Below are positions 1-8,093 of a stretch of 64,000 nucleotides of DNA, piece after piece. The notes below the pieces were generated by a model. It saw only the letters and a list, made by a program, of their open reading frames with translations. It did not search any database and was not told the origin of the DNA. The translations under genes were made by a program, and so were the position numbers. Location: assembly GCA_903825895.1 (NCBI GenBank), contig CAIKCI010000017.1:16001-80000 (forward strand), given 5' to 3'. Numbering within the stretch: position 1 is the stretch's first letter; every line of letters starts with the position of its first letter. This stretch comes from an uncultured Actinomycetes bacterium (GTDB taxonomy: Bacteria > Actinomycetota > Acidimicrobiia > Acidimicrobiales > RAAP-2).

Positions 1-1
1 G

Positions 2-133
2 GCGATCCTCGACACGCTCTTTGCCTCCTTTGGCGATGCAAACTATGAGGCGATGCCTCTTCTTCGCCAGATGGTTGCTGAAGGAAAGCTCGGACGGAAG
101 ACCAAAATCGGCTTTTACGACTACGCAAAGTAG
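2..133 (+). CDS. 3-hydroxyacyl-CoA dehydrogenase, C-terminal fragment
   Basis: Only the last 43 codons lie in the window; the gene begins upstream. The visible end contains GRKTKIGFYDY, the closing signature of NAD-dependent 3-hydroxyacyl/3-hydroxybutyryl-CoA dehydrogenases of the FadB2/Hbd type, which interconvert 3-hydroxybutyryl-CoA and acetoacetyl-CoA. It lies 62 bases before ecm on the same strand, so the two are probably co-transcribed and the enzyme would feed crotonyl-CoA formation for Ccr. Substrate range cannot be judged from the fragment. Confidence 0.75.
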   Translation, partial: AILDTLFASFGDANYEAMPLLRQMVAEGKLGRKTKIGFYDYAK

Positions 134-195
134 GTCGTCCGCCCTCCCTCTCATCCTCTAGAAGAATGGGTCAAGAAGGAACTGAAAGAGGCGTC

Positions 196-2169
196 ATGAG
201 TGAACGAGCCAAACCTTGGGTAATGAGGACCTATTCAGGTCACTCCACCGCAACGGCCTCGAACGAGTTGTACCGCACGAACTTGGCGAAGGGGCAGACC
301 GGACTCTCTATCGCTTTCGATCTGCCCACCCAGACCGGCTACGACCCCGACGACGTTGAAGCCACTGGCGAAGTGGGCAAGGTCGGCGTTCCCGTGGCCC
401 ATCTGGGCCACATGGCTCAGCTCATGGATCAGATTCCTGTTGGCGAGATGAACACCTCGATGACCATTAACGCGACGGCTGCCTGGCTCTTGGCGCTCTA
501 TATCGCCAACGCCGAGAACCAAGGCGTGGATCCCCATGTCCTCACTGGGACAACTCAAAACGACATCGTCAAGGAGTACCTCTCGCGCGGCACCTTCATC
601 TTTGGTCCCGGCCCCTCACTCAGGTTGATCGTTGACATGATTGCCTACACCGTCAAGAACGTGCCGAAATGGAATCCCATCAATGTCTGTAGCTACCATC
701 TCCAAGAAGTTGGAGCGACCCCGGTCCAAGAGATTGCCTACGCCTTCGCCACCGCCATCGGCGTCATTGATGCAGTACGTGACTCAGGAAAGGTAAGCGA
801 CGAAGACATCCCCCAGATGGTCTCTCGCATTAGTTTTTTCGTGAACTCCGGTATTCGTTTTGTTGAAGAGACCGCAAAAATGCGGGCCATGACCAAACTC
901 TGGGACACCATCTGTCTCGAGCGTTACGGCGTAGAAGACCCCACGAAACGGCGCTTTCGTTACGGAACTCAGGTCAATTCCTTGGGTCTCACTGAGCAAC
1001 AGCCAGAGAATAACGTTCCTCGAATTGTCCTCGAAACCCTTGGGGTGACCTTGTCCGCCGATGCACGAGCGCGTGCAGTTCAACTTCCCGCATGGAATGA
1101 GGCGCTCGGCCTTCCACGACCATGGGATCAGCAGTGGTCACTGCGGATCCAGCAGATCTTGGCCTTTGAGACTGACCTTCTCGAGTACGGCGATCTTTTT
1201 GAGGGAAGCATTGTCATGGAGTCAAAAACAGCCGAGCTTATGGAGGCAGCGCAAAAAGAACTCGATGAGGTCTTAGCGTTGGGCGGAGCGTTCGAGGCAA
1301 TCGACGAACTCAAAAGCCGGCTGGTGCGCAGCCAAGCCGAACGTGTCTCAGCCATTGAGTCAGGTGACCAGCGCGTTATTGGCGTGAACTGTTTCACCGA
1401 AACAGCTTCATCTCCCCTCACCGCTAATGAAGATATTGAAACCATCCTCAAAGTTGACCCTCTCGTTGAAGCCGAGCTCAAGCGTGACATCGTTCGCTGG
1501 CGTGCTGAGCGAGACCAAGGGGCGGTCGACGCGGCGATTGTCGAACTCGTGCGCGTCGCCAACAGCAGTGACCCGGTTGACAACATCATGAACGCCTCCA
1601 TTGCGCTCGCCAAAGCTGGCGGAACGACCGGTGAATGGTCCAGCGCGTTGCGCAAGGTCTTTGGTGTCTATCGAGCACCGACGGGCGTCTCTGGCGGCAT
1701 AGGCCGACGTGGGGACTCGATGGCCTCGGTCGCTAAACGATCAAAGGCGCTGGCTGACGCCACCGGATCGGCGCCGAAACTCCTCGTGGCAAAGCCGGGT
1801 CTTGATGGTCACTCGAGCGGAGCCGAGCAGATCGCGGTGGCGGCACGCGATGCAGGGTTCGAAGTGATCTATCAAGGGATCCGTCTCACGCCAGAAGAAA
1901 TCGTGGCAGCAGCGCGTGACGAGGATGTTGACATCATCGGTATCTCGATCCTCTCAGGATCACATTTGGCGTTAGTTCCCGAGATCATCGACCGCCTCCG
2001 AGATCTTGGCGTTGACGCCGACGTCGTCGTTGGGGGAATTATTCCTCCCGAAGATGCCATCGTGTTGAAAGAACGTGGCGTGACCGCGGTCTATACCCCG
2101 AAAGACTTTGAACTCCATCAAATTATGGAAGATATGGTGAGCCTTGTCGAAGCCCACCGCGCTCGCTAA
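196..2169 (+). CDS. ecm: Ethylmalonyl-CoA mutase (MeaA/Ecm), B12-dependent
   Basis: This is an adenosylcobalamin-dependent acyl-CoA mutase of about 657 residues with the catalytic barrel and the C-terminal cobalamin domain in one chain. The N-terminus has RTYSGHSTA and IAFDLPTQTGYDPDD, and the C-terminal domain shows the B12 base-off motif DGHSSG (DxHxxG), then SILSGSH and GGIIP. The GHSTA start and single-chain length match the MeaA/Ecm clade as I remember it from Streptomyces, whereas methylmalonyl-CoA mutases usually read GFSTA. It converts (2R)-ethylmalonyl-CoA to (2S)-methylsuccinyl-CoA. I prefer ATG 196, which follows AAAGAGG at a short spacing; ATG 166 is an in-frame alternative. The stop overlaps the convergent peroxiredoxin stop. 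The nearby ccr and epimerase genes support Ecm over Mcm. Confidence 0.9.
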   Translation: MSERAKPWVMRTYSGHSTATASNELYRTNLAKGQTGLSIAFDLPTQTGYDPDDVEATGEVGKVGVPVAHLGHMAQLMDQIPVGEMNTSMTINATAAWLLALYIANAENQGVDPHVLTGTTQNDIVKEYLSRGTFIFGPGPSLRLIVDMIAYTVKNVPKWNPINVCSYHLQEVGATPVQEIAYAFATAIGVIDAVRDSGKVSDEDIPQMVSRISFFVNSGIRFVEETAKMRAMTKLWDTICLERYGVEDPTKRRFRYGTQVNSLGLTEQQPENNVPRIVLETLGVTLSADARARAVQLPAWNEALGLPRPWDQQWSLRIQQILAFETDLLEYGDLFEGSIVMESKTAELMEAAQKELDEVLALGGAFEAIDELKSRLVRSQAERVSAIESGDQRVIGVNCFTETASSPLTANEDIETILKVDPLVEAELKRDIVRWRAERDQGAVDAAIVELVRVANSSDPVDNIMNASIALAKAGGTTGEWSSALRKVFGVYRAPTGVSGGIGRRGDSMASVAKRSKALADATGSAPKLLVAKPGLDGHSSGAEQIAVAARDAGFEVIYQGIRLTPEEIVAAARDEDVDIIGISILSGSHLALVPEIIDRLRDLGVDADVVVGGIIPPEDAIVLKERGVTAVYTPKDFELHQIMEDMVSLVEAHRAR

Positions 2170-2648
2170 AGCGCAGCGAGAACTTCTTCAACACCGCTCA
2201 CCGTCATTCCACCGCCGGGCTCGACGTTGAGCATCGTGACCACTCCATCTTCCAACACGGCCGCGTAACGCTGCGAACGTGTGCCAAGACCAAAGCCAGA
2301 ACCGTCCATGACGAGACCAACGGCCTGGGCAAACTCAGCATTTCCATCGGCCAACATCATGACGTCGGTACCAACATTTTGCTGCTCACCCCAGGCGTTC
2401 ATCACGAAGGGATCGTTCACCGAGACGCAGACCACCTTGTCAACACCCTTGGCACGCAACTCTTCGGCGCGCAGGACATATCCAGGAAGATGAAAGTCAG
2501 AACATGTGGGCGTAAATGCACCAGGAACCGCAAAGATGACCACTTTGCCGGTCCCGAGAACATCGCCAGTCTGCACGGGCGTCGGGCCTTCGGCACCCCA
2601 GGTCATGACCTTGATATCAGGGATACGGTCTCCTACTTGAATGGCCAT
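2166..2648 (-). CDS. Peroxiredoxin, Prx5-like
   Basis: This 160-residue thiol peroxidase has the peroxidatic cysteine motif PGAFTPTCS, with Cys49 as the predicted catalytic residue. The pattern and length fit the Prx5/type II peroxiredoxin group, which reduces H2O2 and organic peroxides and is recycled by a thioredoxin-, glutaredoxin- or mycoredoxin-type partner. A strong AGGAGG-type ribosome binding site precedes the ATG. It is the last gene of the minus-strand ccr-mce-pccB-accE run, 69 bases after accE, so it may be co-transcribed with acyl-CoA metabolism. The reductant cannot be told from sequence. Confidence 0.9.
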   Translation of the reverse strand: MAIQVGDRIPDIKVMTWGAEGPTPVQTGDVLGTGKVVIFAVPGAFTPTCSDFHLPGYVLRAEELRAKGVDKVVCVSVNDPFVMNAWGEQQNVGTDVMMLADGNAEFAQAVGLVMDGSGFGLGTRSQRYAAVLEDGVVTMLNVEPGGGMTVSGVEEVLAAL

Positions 2649-2717
2649 TGCATTTCCTCCTTGGACGCGGTGTGCACCAGGAATCGTAACGGGAATTTTT
2701 CTCGCCTCGTGCGATGA

Positions 2718-2915
2718 TCAGCCTGGTCGACTTCGGCGGACGACCTGGTGCCTCGAGAACCAGTGCCCCGAAAATCGCCACGTCATGTCCGACGGGGTGG
2801 GCTCCGGCGCCACTGCTTCGAGAACAGTGAGTTGGTCAAGGACCACGCTCAAGACCGCCGTGATTTCCGGATCGGGCTCAGGACGACGAGCAATATCAAG
2901 AATTTCTTCGCTCAC
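2718..2915 (-). CDS. accE: Acyl-CoA carboxylase epsilon subunit
   Basis: This small protein of 65 residues starts inside the end of pccB through an ATGA overlap. Actinobacterial acyl-CoA carboxylases carry a small epsilon subunit encoded directly after the beta subunit, and this one has the expected features: a short acidic N-terminus, a [13 protein letters not shown] helix-like segment and a C-terminal [11 protein letters not shown] stretch rich in aromatic and basic residues. It would help assemble or stabilise the alpha-beta carboxylase. Assignment rests mainly on position and size because the family is poorly conserved. Confidence 0.7.
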   Translation of the reverse strand: MSEEILDIARRPEPDPEITAVLSVVLDQLTVLEAVAPEPTPSDMTWRFSGHWFSRHQVVRRSRPG

Positions 2916-4468
2916 AGGGGCATATTCCCATGCTTGCGCTTCGGCAGCTCTTCGCGCTTGGTCGAAAGTAATTCAAGCGAACGGGTGAGTACCCGACGGG
3001 TCTCTTCAGGGTTAATGACGTCATCGACGTAGCCACGTTCTGCCGCGATATACGGCGTTGCGTATCGCTCGGTGTATTCAGCGACTAATTCTGCCCGCAG
3101 GGCGTCAGGCTCAGCAGCGTTCGCCAATTCAGAGCGATAGACAATCTCGACTGCGCCTTGGCTTCCCATCACGGCCAACTCGGCGGACGGCCACGCAAAC
3201 GCCAGGTCGCAGCCGATGGACTTCGAATTCATCACCACATAGGCGCCACCGTAGGCTTTACGGGTGATGATCGAAATACGGGGCACCGTGGCTTCACAGA
3301 AGGCATAGAGCAACTTCGCACCGTGGCGAATAATCCCGCGGTACTCCTGATCCGTCCCAGGAAGGAATCCCGGAACATCGACCAGGGTGATGATCGGCAC
3401 GTTAAAGGCATCACACAAGCGAACAAATCGAGCAGCCTTTTCTGAGGACTCGATGTCGAGCACCCCAGCCAGAATCATCGGCTGGTTCCCCACAATGCCT
3501 ACGGGTCGGCCGCCTATACGAGCAAAACCAATCGTGATCGATGGCGCGTAGCCCCCCTGGACTTCAAAGAAATCACCATCGTCGACGACTGCCGCGATGA
3601 TCGAACGCATGTCGTAGGGCTGATTCGGGCTATCAGGAAGAAGATCAATCAACTCAGGACAAAGACGCTCAGGGTCATCTTCGACAAAGCCTCGAGGAGG
3701 TTCTTCCATATTATTGGCAGGAAGAAAGCTCAGAAGGTACTTCACGTCATCAAGACAGGCGTGCTCGTCGGGAGAAACGAAGTGCGCAACACCTGACTTT
3801 GAGAAATGGCTCATGGCTCCACCGAGTTCTTCGAGTGTCACGTCTTCACCGGTCACTGTTTTCACAACGTCAGGTCCCGTGATGAACATGTGACTGGTCT
3901 GGTCGACCATGAAGATGAAGTCAGTCAACGCTGGCGAGTACACCGCACCACCAGCGCAGGGGCCCATGATGACCGAGATTTGTGGCACGACACCCGACGC
4001 AAGCGCGTTGCGTCGAAAGATCCCCCCATAGGAGTTCAGCGCCACGACTCCCTCTTGGATACGCGCACCGGCACCATCGTTCAAGCCGATCATCGGGACC
4101 CCGATCGACGTGGAGAGATCCATGATCTTATGAATCTTTTCGGCGAAGACTTCTCCCAGTGCTCCACCAAAGACCGTGAAGTCCTGGCTGAACACACAGA
4201 CTTTTCGGCCGTCAATCGTTCCGAATCCGGTGATCACACCGTCGCTGTAGGGCCGAGTCTCTTCAATGCCCATGCCATGGGCGCGGTGACGCGCCAACAT
4301 GTCGAGTTCGACGAACGACCCTTCGTCTAAAAGATATTCAATTCGCTCACGCGCTGTGAGCTTTCCCTTTTCGTGCTGACGGGCAATTGCTTTCGCACTT
4401 CCGGCGTGACGAGCCTCTTCTCTTCGTACATCTAAATCAGTAAGTCGTTCATCCATCGTTCGATCCAT
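2912..4468 (-). CDS. pccB: Propionyl-CoA carboxylase beta subunit (carboxyltransferase)
   Basis: This 518-residue biotin-dependent carboxyltransferase has a [17 protein letters not shown] start, the [19 protein letters not shown] and [11 protein letters not shown] segments, and C-terminal [12 protein letters not shown]. It moves CO2 from carboxybiotin on the alpha subunit to propionyl-CoA, giving (S)-methylmalonyl-CoA; acetyl-CoA as a second substrate is common in the family. The alpha (biotin carboxylase/BCCP) subunit is not in the window. ATG 4468 is used; ATG 4456 (MDERLTDL) is a possible alternative. accE overlaps its end by 4 bases. The 126-base upstream gap carries two overlapping palindromes, so it may have its own promoter within the ccr-mce run. 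Confidence 0.93.
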   Translation of the reverse strand: MDRTMDERLTDLDVRREEARHAGSAKAIARQHEKGKLTARERIEYLLDEGSFVELDMLARHRAHGMGIEETRPYSDGVITGFGTIDGRKVCVFSQDFTVFGGALGEVFAEKIHKIMDLSTSIGVPMIGLNDGAGARIQEGVVALNSYGGIFRRNALASGVVPQISVIMGPCAGGAVYSPALTDFIFMVDQTSHMFITGPDVVKTVTGEDVTLEELGGAMSHFSKSGVAHFVSPDEHACLDDVKYLLSFLPANNMEEPPRGFVEDDPERLCPELIDLLPDSPNQPYDMRSIIAAVVDDGDFFEVQGGYAPSITIGFARIGGRPVGIVGNQPMILAGVLDIESSEKAARFVRLCDAFNVPIITLVDVPGFLPGTDQEYRGIIRHGAKLLYAFCEATVPRISIITRKAYGGAYVVMNSKSIGCDLAFAWPSAELAVMGSQGAVEIVYRSELANAAEPDALRAELVAEYTERYATPYIAAERGYVDDVINPEETRRVLTRSLELLSTKREELPKRKHGNMPL

Positions 4469-4503
4469 ATCTGTTCAGGCTACCTGAGGGGAAGCATGTT
4501 TTT

Positions 4504-4533
4504 ACTTTGTACAAAGTGACCGATGAGTCACTT
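4504..4533. promoter_or_regulatory. Overlapping palindromes upstream of pccB
   Basis: ACTTTGTACAAAGT (4504-4517) is a perfect 14-base palindrome. It overlaps a second dyad, AAGTGAC / GTCACTT (arms 4514-4520 and 4527-4533, 6-base spacer). Both lie 36 to 65 bases upstream of the pccB start, in the gap after the epimerase gene. The TTTG-TA-CAAA core resembles, but does not equal, the TTTGCAAA core reported for RamB/PrpR-type regulators of acetate and propionate genes in other actinobacteria. An operator role is an inference. Confidence 0.5.
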
Positions 4534-4594
4534 AGCGCGAGTTGTTCTTGTTGCTTGTACCTGAGCACATTCGAAGCGAACATCTCTCGCTCAC

Positions 4595-5002
4595 TTACTC
4601 CTGGACAAGTTCAATCAACGTCCCAAACGAAGTCTTGGGATGAACGAACGCCACCGTGGTGCCGCGCGATCCTGGTCGAGGGGCATCATCAATCACTCGA
4701 CCACCAGTGGCCTTCACCGCTGCCAACGCTTCGGCACAGTTCTTCACCCGATAACCCACGTGATGAAGGCCTTCACCTTTGTTGGCGAGGTACTTCGCCA
4801 CAGGCGAGTCTTCGCGTGTGGGGGTGAGCAGTTGAATATAGGAATCGGCTACTCGCAAGAGTGCTTCTTCGACACCATCTGAGTCAACGACTTCTTGATG
4901 TTCCACTGTTGCCCCAAATGCTTCTTCATACCAAGCAATAGCCGCGGGAAGATCGTTAACCGCAATGGCTATGTGATCGATTTCAGTGAACAGTTCGGTC
5001 AT
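4595..5002 (-). CDS. mce: Methylmalonyl/ethylmalonyl-CoA epimerase
   Basis: This 135-residue VOC-fold protein interconverts (R) and (S) methylmalonyl-CoA, and homologues also act on ethylmalonyl-CoA. Predicted metal ligands visible in the usual places are His10 in the IDHIAIAV strand, a His of the GLHHVGY motif (80/81) and Glu131 in LIELV. Length and the WYEEAFG-x-TVEHQE segment are typical of the family. It follows ccr by 10 bases on the same strand. With ccr, ecm and pccB as neighbours, one epimerase can serve both the Ccr product and the PCC product. Confidence 0.9.
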   Translation of the reverse strand: MTELFTEIDHIAIAVNDLPAAIAWYEEAFGATVEHQEVVDSDGVEEALLRVADSYIQLLTPTREDSPVAKYLANKGEGLHHVGYRVKNCAEALAAVKATGGRVIDDAPRPGSRGTTVAFVHPKTSFGTLIELVQE

Positions 5003-5011
5003 CGTCGTCCT

Positions 5012-6349
5012 TTAGTTGTGTCGCCGGAAAATAGTGAGGCGGTCTTCACCGACCTGCTCACGCAGCTCGCGATTATCAATCCCGAGCCCTTCTTCGGGAG
5101 CCGCACAGAGCACCCCAATCTTGCCTTCATGGAGGTTCTTGTGCACTTGCCATGCAGCGTCACCGACCTCATCAAGGCTGTACACCGCTGAAAGAGGCGG
5201 AAGGATTTTCCCGTCGCAGATCAACTTATTGGCATGCCACGCTTCGCGGTAGTTCGAGAAGTGCGAACCCTTGATGGTCTTGAGTTTCATCCACAAGTGA
5301 CGGTTGTCATATTCGATCATGAAGCCACTCGTGGCCGCACACGTCACGATCGTTCCACCACGCTTTGTCACAAACACACTGGCACCCATCGTTTGTCGGC
5401 CGGGGTGCTCAAAAACAATGTCGACATCTTCTCCAACAAGACCGCGAATGTCCTTGCCGAGTCGACGCCACTCTGATTCGTCTTGTGTATGTTCATCACT
5501 CCAGAACTGATAGTTCGCGGCGCGTCGATCGATCACCGCTTCCACGCCAAGTTCGTTTAAGAGCTTGACCTTTGACTCCGACGAAACAACACCAACTGGA
5601 GTGCCCCCACCATTCAAAACATATTGAACAGCAAACGCACCAAGTCCACCGGTTGCTCCCCAGACCAACACGCGATCCCCCTGCGTCATGCGCGCGCCAT
5701 TGCCAGAAACCAACATGCGATACGAGGTTGAGTTACACAGCGCGTTCACCGCTGACTCTTCCCACGAAAGATGGGTGGGCTTTGGCATGAGTTGGTTGGC
5801 CTTCACGACCGTGATGTCAGCCAGCCCACCAAAGTTCGTCTCAAAACCCCAGATCCGTTGGTTGACTGCCATCATCGAGTCATCATGTGCCGACGGGTCT
5901 TGGTCATCGACATGGTTGCACTGCACGGTGACTTTGTCGCCGGCTTTCCAGGACCGAACGGCTGATCCCGTTTTGAGCACGATTCCTGAAGCGTCCGAGC
6001 CGATGATGTGCTTGTCCAGTGCGTGGCGCTGGCCCCAAACGGACTCTTTGCCCAAGCGATCAAGAAAGCCGAATGTAGGTAAGGGCTCAAAAATCGACGT
6101 CCACACCGTGTTGAAGTTGATGGACGAAGCCATCACCAGGACATAGGCCTCGTCGGGCGCAAGTTCAGGGAGCTCGACGTCACCAACGTGAATGGACTTT
6201 CTGGGATCTTTCTCGGATGACTCAAGCCCGTCGAACATGCCGACGTCTTCTCGTCGGACAAAGGACGCACGATAGGAATCGGGCATGGCCAAGGCGTTCA
6301 ATTCGTCGGCCCCTGCTCCTTCAATTGCTGCCTGGATAATGTCAGTCAT
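5012..6349 (-). CDS. ccr: Crotonyl-CoA carboxylase/reductase
   Basis: This is an NADPH-dependent reductive carboxylase of the MDR superfamily, about 445 residues long, converting crotonyl-CoA plus CO2 to (2S)-ethylmalonyl-CoA. It matches Streptomyces and Kitasatospora Ccr closely from memory. The CO2-pocket residues described for that enzyme appear conserved: an Asn in SSINFN (about residue 80), Phe-Glu in WGFETNFGG, and His in KGSHFSNYREAW. The nucleotide-binding segment is VWGATGGLGAFAVQY. I use ATG 6349; GTG 6361, four codons earlier, is the longer option, and neither has a clear ribosome binding site. It heads the minus-strand run ccr-mce-pccB-accE-prx. Confidence 0.95.
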   Translation of the reverse strand: MTDIIQAAIEGAGADELNALAMPDSYRASFVRREDVGMFDGLESSEKDPRKSIHVGDVELPELAPDEAYVLVMASSINFNTVWTSIFEPLPTFGFLDRLGKESVWGQRHALDKHIIGSDASGIVLKTGSAVRSWKAGDKVTVQCNHVDDQDPSAHDDSMMAVNQRIWGFETNFGGLADITVVKANQLMPKPTHLSWEESAVNALCNSTSYRMLVSGNGARMTQGDRVLVWGATGGLGAFAVQYVLNGGGTPVGVVSSESKVKLLNELGVEAVIDRRAANYQFWSDEHTQDESEWRRLGKDIRGLVGEDVDIVFEHPGRQTMGASVFVTKRGGTIVTCAATSGFMIEYDNRHLWMKLKTIKGSHFSNYREAWHANKLICDGKILPPLSAVYSLDEVGDAAWQVHKNLHEGKIGVLCAAPEEGLGIDNRELREQVGEDRLTIFRRHN

Positions 6350-6460
6350 GAACAGAGACACTAGTTGCCTGATAGGTATTCGCCATCACCAAGGGGTAGA
6401 AAAGCCTACGAAATAGGGCCTTTTGAGAAAAAACCTGGAAGAACGGTATTGTCCGCTAAA

Positions 6461-6486
6461 GTGAACTTTAGGTGAACTATGTGAAC
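6461..6486 (+). promoter_or_regulatory. Triple GTGAAC direct repeat upstream of small ORF
   Basis: GTGAAC occurs three times in 26 bases (6461, 6472, 6481), spaced 11 and 9 bases, about one helical turn each. The array lies between divergent ccr and the small gene starting at 6500, ending 13 bases before its start codon. Regular direct repeats on one helix face suggest a binding site for a regulator that recognises direct repeats, but the protein is unknown. Confidence 0.35.
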
Positions 6487-6499
6487 GAAAGGGAAACCT

Positions 6500-6784
6500 A
6501 TGGTGATGAATACATATCTTGAAGGATGGCACACTGACCCTTTTGGGCTCCACGAAGCACGCTGGATGTCTGACGGTACACCAACCAAATTAGTACTTGA
6601 CCAGGGAAAAGAGTCCTATGACAGCATCCCCTATGGCGAGCCGATCTTTGTCCCTGAGCCTTTTTTGGCAAGCGCCGGACCCCAGGACTCGTCAGACCTC
6701 AACCGAAGCGATGCTCCAATTATCCCTCTGGACCGGGCATTTCGTCGAGCTGGCTTTTCAATCCTGCATAACACCCACGGCTAA
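6500..6784 (+). CDS. Small DUF2510-like actinobacterial protein
   Basis: This 94-residue protein of unknown function has an N-terminal GWHTDPFGLHEARWMSDG motif, resembling the GWYPDPxGxxxxRWWDG signature of DUF2510 modules, followed by TPTKLVLDQGKESYD. No signal peptide or membrane segment is visible. The ATG lies after AAAGGGA and next to a second in-frame ATG (6506). It sits alone between ccr and the thiolase gene, on the thiolase strand. DUF2510 modules usually occur attached to membrane proteins, so a free-standing one is less common. Confidence 0.7.
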   Translation: MVMNTYLEGWHTDPFGLHEARWMSDGTPTKLVLDQGKESYDSIPYGEPIFVPEPFLASAGPQDSSDLNRSDAPIIPLDRAFRRAGFSILHNTHG

Positions 6785-6792
6785 TCCCCGCG

Positions 6793-6808
6793 GTTACCAA
6801 AGGGTAAC
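6793..6808. promoter_or_regulatory. Inverted repeat GTTACC-N4-GGTAAC upstream of thiolase
   Basis: A perfect 6-base dyad with a 4-base spacer (GTTACC AAAG GGTAAC) lies about 95 bases before the thiolase start, just after the preceding gene. Its size fits a GntR- or TetR-type operator. No copy was noticed upstream of ccr or pccB. The functional role is inferred only from position and symmetry. Confidence 0.35.
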
Positions 6809-6901
6809 TCTGAGCGGCTAGGTTGATCTTTCTTCGCTGAAGTAAGCGAGGACTCATAGAACCAGCGGCACGACCGCCCAAGGAAGACAAAAGGATTCAC
6901 C

Positions 6902-8086
6902 ATGTCAGGAACCGTCATTGTTTCGGGTGCACGAACCCCCATCGGAAAACTCTCTGGAGCGCTCGCGTCGCAAAGTGCCATGGACCTTGGTGGCGTTGCC
7001 ATCGCTGAAGCACTCCGCCGAGCGGGAATTAGCGGTGACCAGGTTGACTACGTCTTCATGGGTCAAGTCATCCAAGCTGGTCAAGGGCAGATGACCGCCC
7101 GTCAAGCCGCACTCAAAGGTGGCGTCCCCATGAGCGTTCCCGCCACCACGGTCAACAAGGTCTGTCTTTCTGGATTGAATGCGATCTACTTGGCTGATCT
7201 CATGATCAACGCCGGCGAAGCCGACATCATCGTTGCCGGCGGTATGGAATCCATGACGCAAGCTCCCCACTTTTTGGCTGGCGCACGATCTGGGATTCGC
7301 ATTGGCGACGCCACGCTCGTCGACTCAATGATGTACGACGGCCTCACCTGCGCGATTGACCACTGCGCAATGGGTCTCGGCACCGAGAACTACAACAAAA
7401 CCGTCGGTATTACCCGTGATCGTCAAGATGCTTTTTCTGCGGCCAGCCACGCCAAAGCCGCCGCAGCAATTGCCAGCGGGAAGATGGCCGATGAAATCGT
7501 TTCCGTTTCGATTCCTCAGCGCAAAGGCGACCCCGTTCTTGTCGACACCGACGAAGGAGTGCGTGGCGAAACCTCAATCGAGTCACTTGGTGGGCTTCGT
7601 CCTGCCTTCGACAAAGAAGGAACCATCACTGCTGGGAACGCTTCGCAGATCTCTGACGGTGGTGCCGCCGTGATCGTCATGTCGAAAGCTAAAGCCGAAG
7701 AACTTGGCATCACGCCATTAGGAGAACTCGTCGCCTACGGCCAAGTTGCCGGTCCCGACGCTTCGTTGCTGACCCAGCCCTCTCGGGCAATCGCACAAGC
7801 ATGTGCGAAAGCGGGAATCAGCCCAAGTGACATCAACTTGTTCGAAATGAACGAAGCGTTCGCGGCGGTTGGCCTTGCATCGACCGACGAACTCGGTATC
7901 GATCCTGAACTCGTCAATGTGAACGGCGGAGCAATTGCCTTAGGTCACCCGGTCGGCATGTCAGGAACCCGAGTGGCGTTGACCTCGCTCTACGAGCTGC
8001 GCCGACGTGGCGGCGGTCTCTCTGCGGTTGCACTCTGTGGTGGTGGAGGACAAGGCGACGCCGCTATCTTCCGCTCGATCAGCTAA
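6902..8086 (+). CDS. Acetyl-CoA C-acetyltransferase (thiolase)
   Basis: This 394-residue type II biosynthetic-style thiolase condenses two acetyl-CoA to acetoacetyl-CoA or performs the reverse cleavage. The catalytic residues are visible: nucleophilic Cys88 in VNKVCLSG, His349 in GGAIALGHPVGMSG and Cys379 in CGGGGQGD. An AAAAGGA ribosome binding site precedes ATG 6902. Together with the hydroxyacyl-CoA dehydrogenase at the window start it supplies the C4 substrate for Ccr, so PhaA is the likeliest role. Use in beta-oxidation is the alternative. Confidence 0.92.
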   Translation: MSGTVIVSGARTPIGKLSGALASQSAMDLGGVAIAEALRRAGISGDQVDYVFMGQVIQAGQGQMTARQAALKGGVPMSVPATTVNKVCLSGLNAIYLADLMINAGEADIIVAGGMESMTQAPHFLAGARSGIRIGDATLVDSMMYDGLTCAIDHCAMGLGTENYNKTVGITRDRQDAFSAASHAKAAAAIASGKMADEIVSVSIPQRKGDPVLVDTDEGVRGETSIESLGGLRPAFDKEGTITAGNASQISDGGAAVIVMSKAKAEELGITPLGELVAYGQVAGPDASLLTQPSRAIAQACAKAGISPSDINLFEMNEAFAAVGLASTDELGIDPELVNVNGGAIALGHPVGMSGTRVALTSLYELRRRGGGLSAVALCGGGGQGDAAIFRSIS

Positions 8087-8093
8087 CCCAGAG

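Noticed and set aside
166..195. Ten-codon N-terminal extension of ecm (ATG 166)
   Set aside because: ATG 196 has a better placed purine-rich site (AAAGAGG) and begins the family-like sequence.
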